NCBI GenBank assembly: GCA_024232355.1
Contig: JAAEPW010001098.1
Coordinates: 1 to 5,733, forward strand
From: Chloroflexota bacterium
GTDB taxonomy: Bacteria; Chloroflexota; Anaerolineae; B4-G1
Direction of reading: 5' to 3'
DNA length: 5,733 nucleotides
The notes beneath the pieces are model-generated. The model saw nothing but the letters and a program-made list of their open reading frames with translations, was not told where the DNA came from and made no database searches. The position numbers and the translations under genes were made by a program. This document shows, piece by piece, positions 1 to 5,632 of this stretch (its first letter is position 1; each line of letters begins with the position of its first letter).

Positions 1-843
1 CTCTGATACACGTTGCAGGTCGTTGGTGTGGATGTGTTGACCACAGCCCACACACCATTGGTGAGCGGCAAAATGCGCCGCGAGTTGCCGCCGCCAGCCG
101 TGGCTGGTTTGACTGTGGATACCCTGGTGTCTTTCGTAGAACGTCTGCAAGCGCGTCACAGCGTCTGTGGAGCCAGGGGTCAACCTTGGTGTAGGTGGTT
201 TCGGTACACTGATTGGTATGGGTGCCGGGATCGTTGGAAGTGATGGATCAGGGAGCTTGGCTCTGTTCCAGCAGGCCGGGCAAGCCCAGGCAATGTTGAT
301 CCAAGCATCCTGAACAAACTCGGCATACACGCGCCAATGAATCTCTGGCATCCCACTGCGTTGAGAGAGGCGACCACAACCCACACAGTGCACGCTCTCA
401 GGCGCATAGCTGTCTTTCGTGATCCATTTCTGCCCCGGTGGTGTGTGTGGATGCTCGTCGTAGAATGCTGTGAGACGCTCTACCGCCATACGACTACCAG
501 GAGCGTTCGTTTCCACTTTGTCCACCTGCTCGGCCAAGGCAACTCGACATCCTGCCCGAGTGAGCACAGAAAGGCTTTCATCCAGGACAGAAACAGCAAC
601 AGAAACAACTGGCACACGTTGCTCTCCGGGTATCACTGCGCGGTAACCGGGTACATGATCGTTGGTCCCTAAAACGTCCAACACCTTTTTCGCATCATCG
701 CCATAGGTCTCATAGTCGTGACCACGGAGAAGAAGAACGGTGGAATCAGGGTATTGTCGTTTGAGAGCCAGATACTCGTTATAGTGGCGAGCGTGCTCGT
801 CAGTTGGTTGGATGCTATCCGCATCATTTGACTTTATGTGCAT
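1..843 (-). CDS. MutS domain I-like protein with tandem CxxC zinc-binding modules (C-terminus beyond window)
   Basis: The frame is open from the ATG at 843 to base 1 (281 codons, no stop), so the gene is cut by the left edge. Residues about 20-107 resemble the N-terminal mismatch-recognition domain of MutS: YLALKRQYPD, then RGHDYETYGDDA in place of the usual GDFYEMFGEDA, then a LTRAGCRVALAEQV segment matching the family's IRAGYRVAICEQ. The conserved Glu is present (E45), but the mismatch-stacking Phe is Asp (D43). Residues 121-191 form a module with RLTAFY and two Cys pairs (C153/C156 and C188/C191), probably binding zinc. A Pro-rich linker (about 198-223) follows, then a second RLQTFY...CVGCG module (229-267) that continues outside. 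No MutS ATPase region is seen in this part. The start lies 4 nt after the stop of the upstream gene, with GAGGG 7 nt before the ATG, which suggests translational coupling. Function is unknown. It is not a normal MutS, because the middle and ATPase domains do not follow domain I. Confidence 0.8.
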   Translation of the reverse strand, partial: MHIKSNDADSIQPTDEHARHYNEYLALKRQYPDSTVLLLRGHDYETYGDDAKKVLDVLGTNDHVPGYRAVIPGEQRVPVVSVAVSVLDESLSVLTRAGCRVALAEQVDKVETNAPGSRMAVERLTAFYDEHPHTPPGQKWITKDSYAPESVHCVGCGRLSQRSGMPEIHWRVYAEFVQDAWINIAWACPACWNRAKLPDPSLPTIPAPIPISVPKPPTPRLTPGSTDAVTRLQTFYERHQGIHSQTSHGWRRQLAAHFAAHQWCVGCGQHIHTNDLQRVSE

Positions 844-847
844 ATCG

Positions 848-1372
848 TTACCCTCGCATCTGTGGTTTGCATTCTCGCAGATCTGCAACCAGGGCATCGG
901 TTTTATCGTTGTCGTACCCGGCCTCGATCATGCTGGCAAATTCGAGCATCGTCACTGTCGAGTTTATTGGAATCAGAAACCCGCACGTCGCCAGAGCATG
1001 GTGCTCTATTTCGGTCAATTGTCGTTCTGATTCTGCGCGCACGCCGTGACCGTTCTTTGTGATCAGCACCGGATTATGGTCAGCATCATCAAGCTCAATC
1101 CACCCCCGGTTTGCACACAGCCAGGCGCGGCCATCCGCATCGACAGCCACATCGCCGACACTCATCGACGTGTGATATACACCGGCACGGGCAACGAGAT
1201 CCCGCGCTTCGCCGTTGGGTGACCACACGTAACCTTGCATCTGCCGGTAGAGATCATCCAGACTATCGGATTCTGTCTGCCGAATGAAAGCGTGGGTACG
1301 AGGTGGGAAGAATGAGTAACTATCATCCACGGTGAAGGGTATCCGTCTGCAATAGAACACTTGGTAATTCAT
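848..1372 (-). CDS. YodL-like domain protein, 174 residues
   Basis: A complete small soluble protein starting at ATG 1372, with AGGAGG 9 nt upstream, and ending in TAA. Residues 38-94 hold its most recognisable part: SLDDLYRQMQG, then HTSMSVGD (67-74) followed by VAVDADGRAWLCANRGWIEL. This 'S(M/L)SVGD-V ... G(W/F)' pattern with a preceding LD-x-LY helix resembles YodL-like domains, small proteins and domains common on plasmids, conjugative elements and phages. The family's biochemical role is not established. The remaining C-terminal part (about 100-174) is charged and helical, and I do not recognise it. There is no signal peptide or membrane segment. It sits between the large methyltransferase fusion (72-nt gap holding a hairpin) and the MutS-I-like gene (4-nt gap), as the middle gene of an apparent operon. 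The coding call is strong; the family name rests on motif memory only. Confidence 0.85.
   Translation of the reverse strand: MNYQVFYCRRIPFTVDDSYSFFPPRTHAFIRQTESDSLDDLYRQMQGYVWSPNGEARDLVARAGVYHTSMSVGDVAVDADGRAWLCANRGWIELDDADHNPVLITKNGHGVRAESERQLTEIEHHALATCGFLIPINSTVTMLEFASMIEAGYDNDKTDALVADLRECKPQMRG
851..855 (-). promoter_or_regulatory. Ribosome binding site of the MutS-I-like gene
   Basis: GAGGG on the minus strand, 7 nt before the ATG at 843. It lies inside the last codons of the upstream YodL-like gene, so ribosomes finishing that gene could re-initiate here. It supports ATG 843 as the start of a gene otherwise visible only as an edge-truncated frame. Confidence 0.6.
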
Positions 1373-1381
1373 ATCTGTCTA

Positions 1382-1387
1382 CCTCCT
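1382..1387 (-). promoter_or_regulatory. Ribosome binding site of the YodL-like gene
   Basis: AGGAGG on the minus strand, 9 nt before ATG 1372. It begins 14 nt after the 3' foot of the intercistronic hairpin, so the hairpin leaves the site free for ribosomes. Confidence 0.75.
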
Positions 1388-1401
1388 CTAGTTTGTCATC
1401 T

Positions 1402-1435
1402 GCTCTCTCCACACCTCGAAAGGTATGGAGAGAGC
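1402..1435 (-). repeat. Intercistronic hairpin, copy 1 of a repeated TTCG-loop stem
   Basis: Read on the minus strand, a 15-bp stem (GCTCTCTCCATACCT with AGGTGTGGAGAGAGC) closes a TTCG loop. One pair is G-U, and it is a pair only in minus-strand RNA; on the plus strand it would be an A-C mismatch. The hairpin begins 8 nt after the stop of the methyltransferase fusion gene and ends before the next ribosome site. No T-run follows on the minus strand, so it is more likely an mRNA stability, processing or attenuation element than a simple intrinsic terminator. A near copy lies at 5334-5368. Confidence 0.8.
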
Positions 1436-1443
1436 GATCTGTT

Positions 1444-4400
1444 TTATTGCGCTGCCGGTACACGCCAGAGCATATCCCGGCCTATCGTCTGAACTTTGCC
1501 CGTCTGTCCATCCGGGAGACGGTAATGTAGCCATTTGCCTTTGATCCGCTCGGTGCTGACCGTTGCCCATCCCTTGAAATGTCCCATATCTACCTCGATG
1601 GTGTCGGGGATGTCGGCAGGGAGCTTGCGCTTCTTGGGTTTGGCCTCAACTTCTTGCGCTTTGTCGTAAAGAGGCTTGGGGTAGGAATCAAGCAGGTCAT
1701 CAGGTGCGCCGACCAACTCGAACACAACGAGTTCGGTTCGTCTGGCATAATCGACAGACTCGTCGAGGCTCAAGTCTCCGACATAGCGCCCTTCGACGTC
1801 CGGATCGGGCAGCAATTGCCATTCGCCATTGGTCTCGACCTCGCTGCGGAAATACCAGGACCATCCACTGCCGTAACGTTGGCCGTTCTGGTCGATGTAG
1901 GGATTGAGCACCATGTACTGTTCACCCTCAAAGTAGACCTGGGAACCATTGTCGCCAAAGGTCAGAATGTGTGTCGGTTCGCCGAAAATATCGGCAGGGA
2001 GACGAGACTCGTCGTGATCCAGATCAATCCGAATCTGATGTCCGAACCCTTGCAGAAATTCCTCCAACTGACGGACGCATTCCTCAGCGCTATCAGTTTG
2101 CACCGCGATCTTGCCCCCACACATAAAGTGCGTGGGGCCATAGTCGTGGGTGTGATACTGTGCCGTCCACGTTCCCTCAGTGGCCTCCACGCCTATGGTC
2201 GGTGCGATCGGTCCGTTGATACGCAGCACATCGCCTACCCACGAACGTTGCCGCATTGTACCTTTCAAATAGAGCACGTGTTCTCCCTCGAACGGTGCAG
2301 TCGGCTGGCCGTCCATGTAGGGCATTGCGATCTTGCTCGCGCCCGCCTCCGTTGCTATGATGTACCCAGGGGGCACAGGCCACCCGGCGTCGGTTAGGGC
2401 CGACAGGATACAATTGACCCGCTTCTGATTTGGGTTCTCGCCCAGTTCTTGGCGCAAGGCAGATGCATCACCCTCGAATCGCGCGGCGAGTTTGCCTTGC
2501 CGTTCATCCAGGGGGACATACTGCCATTCTCGGCGAAAAACCTTGTCAGGCCCTTGTGGACCCCCCGGCATAAACGGAGCCAGGAGAGCGTCTGCTTTGT
2601 CCGGGTCGATCTCATCCACATCGCGCAGGTTACCGTCAGCATCGTACAGGAGATCGCGCATAGCATCAGCCGTTACACAGTACGATCTCAACGTATTCTC
2701 CACGCCCTCAAAGGGATAGTCGTATTCTCCTTCCCGAACGGCCAGACTTGTCCAACCTTTGTTCGACGTAGGCGTTCGTTCCATTGATGCACCGGCGTCG
2801 AACATGGCCTGAAAGCCAGGTTGTTCGACCATCATCACGCCCATCCCACAGTGACGGACACCTGTGAAATCGTGAATAGTCGGGATGCCGAGATGTTTGT
2901 CGGCCACCAGGATCATTTTGCCTTTGTCCAGTTGTTCCAGGAGGAATCGCACGTCGCTGATCTGCCATCCTTCCGGCAAGTCCACGTTCACCGGTGTGTT
3001 GGTATCGGCATCATCCTCGACGACCACAGCTTTCAGGACACGTTCCGTCGCATCAAGCATACCTGTCGTGAGTGTTTGAGCCGGATTGTTTTCTACGTTT
3101 GTGGTTTCTTCAAGGACGTTCATAGCTTCTGATTTGGTGAGAACTTCGGGGGGCTGACCTTTGTGCAGATCGCCGACATGCACGTGCATAATGCGGCCAA
3201 TGGGGACACCACCGGCCACCGCGAGACGCTCATCGTAGTTCACGGTCACGCTTTCATCGTCGTGGCGAGCATCGAAATTCATCGTGCCGGTCTGAACGCC
3301 GTCGTCAGTTTCCCACCATACCCGCTCTCCGGATTGGAACACGATCTCTGCGTCAGCAGCCACCATGCCGCTTTCCGACCACCACTTGCCGCTCACCTTG
3401 TAGTACCAAGATTTTTGGTACTCGCGCCACTCGCGTTGATTGACGCAGCGACGCTCTGTGTCATCGTCAAGCCACCCAAAGTGGACATCATCGCCGATCT
3501 TGAACTTGGGGTCAGGGCGAGCGGTGCCGATGTACGGTACCCAGTTCTGCCAGGCCGGGGACGGGTCATAGTCCGCATCGGCTCTGTATGCTTGCACGCA
3601 GTCAGTGTGATTTTGCCCCAGCAACATCCCCTGCACGACACAACGGCAGTACCGTCGGAACTCGGCGTCTCTTCCCTGGTCTCCTTTGAACATCCGACGG
3701 GCGGCGTCGTCGCGAGCAGCCTTCAACTCGTGGTCGGGTAGATTTTCCTCATTGTGGACCGTGCCGCCAAACTGCCAGTACAGCCAGGCCGGGGTGATGA
3801 CGTCGGTGATTTCGCCGTCGTTGACAATGATGGTGCAAGGCTCGCCTCTGAGAGATTTGATCAGTGACGCCCGCTCGTGCAGGGCATCCAAGTCTGGTGT
3901 AGATGTAGAGGGAACATTGTTGTTGTCCGGGTCTGGTATGGCCTCGAAAAGCTCTGACTTGACCTTTGAGAGTCGCTTGGGTTTCCACCACAGGTCAACC
4001 TCGACGCGCGATCCCAGGCGGCCTCGTAGCTCTCGTATCTGCCCGAGCGTCATATAACACAGTTCGTCACAGTCAGAGCCAAGTGGGCTTGCCAGGTAGC
4101 CGAAAAAGAGATCGGGTATTCCGTCTGGGGCAACTTTGCTGTACTCGGTCGCGTAGAACGTCCAGCGACCCTCAGGAAGAAAGGTCTTGAGAAAAACGAT
4201 CGGATCACGCTCGTCCTCTTGCGAGTAGAGCGGTGGGATGGCGTCCCGTAGCCATTCTGGCATATAGTCATAGACCATGCGCTGAGACTCGTTGCTGGTT
4301 TGAGGCCGATGCTCATCCCACAGCCGTCGCGCCAGTTCTAATGGCGTCTCGACCTCGGCGGTTATCTGCACCTCCTGGCACGGAAACAGTTCATCGCTGC

Positions 4401-5139
4401 GTTCAACGACGACGATCTGCCCACGCACCTTTGTCTGTGCAAACTCGGCATTGCAGGCGTGAATCTCTCTGTTAGCCTCATATGTAGGCGCTACGTTTCG
4501 GTCATAGGCAGCCCAGTTTCTGCCGCCTACGTTCATCGGTATCAGCAGGACCGCTGTCCCGCCTGGCCGAAGATACCGCAATGCGGCTTCCATCGCCATT
4601 ACCTCTGCGGGTTTCCCGGTCGTGATCATGCCAAAGACGTTTTCGTCGTCGAGGTCGTCGGTATCCCACTTGCGGCCTATGGTCTTTCCCCACGGAGGGT
4701 TGCCGATGACCAGGTCGAACTGGCCCATTCGCGGTTGCCAGATGGCTTTCTCAAATGCGTTACCCCACTTCCACTCGACTCCCGGCACCAGCTTGACTCC
4801 CATCTCACAATGAGTATCCAGAGCCTCGATTGCCAGGATGTTCTCGGCAGGAACACCGGCTTCGATCAGGGCGTATGAGAATACCCCCAGGCCAGCACCC
4901 AGGTCGAGAACCTTCCACATAGGGCTTGGGTTCGCAAGTTTGACCAGTTCGCGAGCAGCTTCCAGTTCCGTGTAGAACACGCCCCAATCCTGGACCACTC
5001 TTGGCCAGGGCGTATAATCTCCTCCGTAGAACTGCTGCGCTAAAAGATAAAGCTCCTGACCGCCATCTCCATTGCAATCTTTTAGTGCTTGTTCCAATTG
5101 TTCGTTCTTTCTGCGTTGTGCTTTCGTTATACTTGCCAT
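1444..5139 (-). CDS. Large fusion protein with N-terminal N6-adenine DNA methyltransferase domain, 1231 residues
   Basis: The start ATG 5139 has AAGGAGG 7 nt upstream. Longer upstream starts would read through a terminator-like hairpin and have no ribosome site. Residues about 54-245 form a SAM-dependent methyltransferase: motif X-like FYTELEAARELVKLA (55-69), motif I VLDLGAGLG (77-85), an acidic residue after strand 2 (E105 in AIEALD), catalytic NPPW (147-150), and a motif VIII-like FAQTKVRGQIVVV (233-245). The order X-I-IV is that of gamma-class N6-adenine enzymes such as type I HsdM or M.TaqI. Residues 250-400 could include a target-recognition region. A low-complexity linker (about 403-420) leads to roughly 800 residues I cannot assign. 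These include two neighbouring beta-rich SH3-like stretches (FKIGDDVHF from 546, FQSGERVWW from 601), Trp/Tyr-rich parts near 575-590 and 1090-1105, a Lys-rich linker (1157-1176) and a short C-terminal beta module (1180-1228). I see no nuclease or helicase motif, and no restriction partner lies in the window. It looks like an orphan or self-protecting modification enzyme of a mobile element. A type IIG enzyme with a hidden nuclease, or a HemK-like methyltransferase of another substrate, are less likely alternatives. Confidence 0.9.
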   Translation of the reverse strand: MASITKAQRRKNEQLEQALKDCNGDGGQELYLLAQQFYGGDYTPWPRVVQDWGVFYTELEAARELVKLANPSPMWKVLDLGAGLGVFSYALIEAGVPAENILAIEALDTHCEMGVKLVPGVEWKWGNAFEKAIWQPRMGQFDLVIGNPPWGKTIGRKWDTDDLDDENVFGMITTGKPAEVMAMEAALRYLRPGGTAVLLIPMNVGGRNWAAYDRNVAPTYEANREIHACNAEFAQTKVRGQIVVVERSDELFPCQEVQITAEVETPLELARRLWDEHRPQTSNESQRMVYDYMPEWLRDAIPPLYSQEDERDPIVFLKTFLPEGRWTFYATEYSKVAPDGIPDLFFGYLASPLGSDCDELCYMTLGQIRELRGRLGSRVEVDLWWKPKRLSKVKSELFEAIPDPDNNNVPSTSTPDLDALHERASLIKSLRGEPCTIIVNDGEITDVITPAWLYWQFGGTVHNEENLPDHELKAARDDAARRMFKGDQGRDAEFRRYCRCVVQGMLLGQNHTDCVQAYRADADYDPSPAWQNWVPYIGTARPDPKFKIGDDVHFGWLDDDTERRCVNQREWREYQKSWYYKVSGKWWSESGMVAADAEIVFQSGERVWWETDDGVQTGTMNFDARHDDESVTVNYDERLAVAGGVPIGRIMHVHVGDLHKGQPPEVLTKSEAMNVLEETTNVENNPAQTLTTGMLDATERVLKAVVVEDDADTNTPVNVDLPEGWQISDVRFLLEQLDKGKMILVADKHLGIPTIHDFTGVRHCGMGVMMVEQPGFQAMFDAGASMERTPTSNKGWTSLAVREGEYDYPFEGVENTLRSYCVTADAMRDLLYDADGNLRDVDEIDPDKADALLAPFMPGGPQGPDKVFRREWQYVPLDERQGKLAARFEGDASALRQELGENPNQKRVNCILSALTDAGWPVPPGYIIATEAGASKIAMPYMDGQPTAPFEGEHVLYLKGTMRQRSWVGDVLRINGPIAPTIGVEATEGTWTAQYHTHDYGPTHFMCGGKIAVQTDSAEECVRQLEEFLQGFGHQIRIDLDHDESRLPADIFGEPTHILTFGDNGSQVYFEGEQYMVLNPYIDQNGQRYGSGWSWYFRSEVETNGEWQLLPDPDVEGRYVGDLSLDESVDYARRTELVVFELVGAPDDLLDSYPKPLYDKAQEVEAKPKKRKLPADIPDTIEVDMGHFKGWATVSTERIKGKWLHYRLPDGQTGKVQTIGRDMLWRVPAAQ

Positions 5140-5146
5140 AGTAGAA

Positions 5147-5153
5147 CCTCCTT
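5147..5153 (-). promoter_or_regulatory. Ribosome binding site of the methyltransferase fusion gene
   Basis: AAGGAGG on the minus strand, 7 nt before ATG 5139. It is a near-perfect match to the 16S anti-Shine-Dalgarno sequence. This site decides the start: the 50 extra codons possible upstream (from a TTG at 5289) have no such site and overlap the terminator hairpin. Confidence 0.9.
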
Positions 5154-5166
5154 CTGTGATTCTATG

Positions 5167-5184
5167 TTGCGAGTCAACTCGCAA
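5167..5184. promoter_or_regulatory. Palindrome in the leader of the methyltransferase fusion gene
   Basis: A perfect 7-bp inverted repeat, TTGCGAG and CTCGCAA, around a 4-nt centre, 27 nt upstream of ATG 5139 and downstream (in transcription) of the terminator. It could be an operator for a small dimeric regulator or a leader hairpin. A weak -10-like TAGAAT lies next to it at 5159-5164 (minus strand), but there is no good -35 at the expected distance, so I do not call a promoter. Confidence 0.35.
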
Positions 5185-5223
5185 AACCGAGTAAAACTTT
5201 ACATCGAGATGTACTGACCAAAT

Positions 5224-5257
5224 AAAAACCACGTCTCGCCAAAATGACGAGACGGTG
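5224..5257 (-). terminator. Probable Rho-independent terminator before the methyltransferase gene
   Basis: On the minus strand, CGTCTCGTC and GGCGAGACG pair (9 bp, one G-U) around ATTTT. The stem can extend by CAC/GTG past a bulged C. GTGG and then a run of five T (5224-5228) follow directly. The orientation would end transcripts coming from the small-peptide genes on the right, so the methyltransferase operon should have its own promoter in about 5140-5223. The T-run is short and two G intervene, so efficiency may be partial. Confidence 0.6.
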
Positions 5258-5276
5258 ATCACAAGCAATAGGCAAT

Positions 5277-5306
5277 GGACAACAAACAAGAGATTGTTTG
5301 CTGTCC
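5277..5306 (-). other. 13-bp hairpin in the intergenic region
   Basis: On the minus strand GGACAGCAAACAA pairs with TTGTTTGTTGTCC around TCTC. The only non-Watson-Crick pair is a G-U that would be an A-C mismatch in plus-strand RNA. It lies between the TTCG hairpin copy and the terminator hairpin, with about 20-30 nt between neighbours. Its role is unknown: part of a 3' untranslated region or of a small structured RNA ending at the terminator. Confidence 0.6.
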
Positions 5307-5333
5307 GCTACCTACGTGGGCTGGGTATATGTG

Positions 5334-5368
5334 TACTCTCTCCATACCACGAAGGTATGGAGAGAGTA
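5334..5368 (-). repeat. Intergenic hairpin, copy 2 of the repeated TTCG-loop stem
   Basis: A perfect 15-bp stem: minus strand TACTCTCTCCATACC and GGTATGGAGAGAGTA around TTCGT. The core CTCTCTCCATACC and the TTCG are identical to copy 1 (1402-1435), while the pair flanking the core is A-T here and G-C there, a compensatory change. It lies about 90 nt after the stop of the small peptide gene. No T-run follows. Confidence 0.8.
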
Positions 5369-5458
5369 ATTGATCATGTACGATGCAGTGAGATTGCAAG
5401 CCCTAATTCTCTATGGCGAAAAGCCAGGTTGATGTGGTCTTGACGTCTCGACCTCCAA

Positions 5459-5632
5459 TCAGTGGTGCATACAAGATTCGATACACATCCGGTACACATT
5501 GGGATCGGAAGTTTCGAGATTGCACCGGATTGCACACACCATACCGTGCCAATCAGTTGCCAAGCAACAACACGAGTTGATCGTCACGATCACCAGTAGC
5601 AGAATGGCGACCACACGCCCTCTAGCAGACAT
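5459..5632 (-). CDS. Small exported or membrane peptide with twin CX3C motif, 57 residues
   Basis: Start ATG 5632 is preceded by GGGAG 10 nt upstream and overlaps the end of the preceding frame by 11 nt. A TTG start nine codons earlier is possible but less likely. The N-terminus is short and basic (MSARGR), followed by a hydrophobic run VVAILLLVIVTI (residues 7-18) typical of a signal peptide or single membrane helix. Three Cys follow (21-23, after INS, a poor lipobox; alternatively signal peptidase I could cut after the Ala of CCLA). The remaining 32 residues hold C33-x3-C37 and C50-x3-C54 separated by 12 residues, the spacing of helical hairpins closed by two disulfides. Such an arrangement fits an oxidised extracytoplasmic peptide. 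I know no named bacterial family it belongs to. It could be a phage lipoprotein, a toxin-like peptide or a chance frame; length and lack of homology limit confidence. Confidence 0.5.
   Translation of the reverse strand: MSARGRVVAILLLVIVTINSCCCLATDWHGMVCAIRCNLETSDPNVYRMCIESCMHH

Larger units (their letters stand above)
5140..5458. other. Non-coding region of about 320 nt with several hairpins
   Basis: There is no supported gene here on either strand. A plus-strand open frame over 5255-5443 runs through the hairpins and has no recognisable protein character. In minus-strand order the region holds the TTCG hairpin, a 13-bp hairpin, the terminator hairpin with T-run, an imperfect AT-rich repeat (GTAAA-TTTAC around 5191-5202), the leader palindrome and the ribosome site of the large gene. 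A GGAGGT at 5451-5456 has no start codon at usable distance. The most likely content is the 3' end of the right-hand transcript, possibly a small RNA, followed by the promoter of the methyltransferase operon. Confidence 0.6.

Noticed and set aside
337..672. Plus-strand open frame of 111 codons near the left edge
   Set aside because: It is antisense to the MutS-I-like frame, whose domain motifs and ribosome site are convincing.
1402..1435. Hairpin copy 1 as a plus-strand intrinsic terminator (TTTT follows at about 1441-1444)
   Set aside because: No plus-strand gene exists to terminate, and the stem has an A-C mismatch in that orientation.
1388..1570. Minus-strand open frame of 60 codons across the end of the large gene and hairpin copy 1
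   Set aside because: It overlaps the large gene in another frame, reads through the hairpin, and has no ribosome site or protein features.
1579..2397. Plus-strand open frame of 272 codons
   Set aside because: It is antisense to the large gene, has no ribosome site or recognisable domain, and its composition is that of a shadow frame.
3163..3741. Plus-strand open frame of 192 codons
   Set aside because: It lies antisense inside the large gene, with no motif and no start signal.
5159..5164. Minus-strand TAGAAT as a -10 box for the methyltransferase operon
   Set aside because: There is no acceptable -35 at 16-18 nt, and it would leave almost no leader before the ribosome site; kept only as a remark.
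5140..5289. N-terminal extension of the large protein by 50 residues from a TTG at 5289
   Set aside because: It has no ribosome site, overlaps the terminator-like hairpin and T-run, and gives a hydrophobic low-quality sequence, whereas ATG 5139 has a strong AAGGAGG at 7 nt.
1402..5368. The two repeated hairpins as a CRISPR array or transposon ends
   Set aside because: There are only two copies about 3.9 kb apart, each self-complementary, with no spacers, target-site duplications or transposase between them.
5255..5443. Plus-strand open frame of 62 codons in the intergenic region
   Set aside because: It crosses two hairpins, has no ribosome site, and shows no protein-like pattern.
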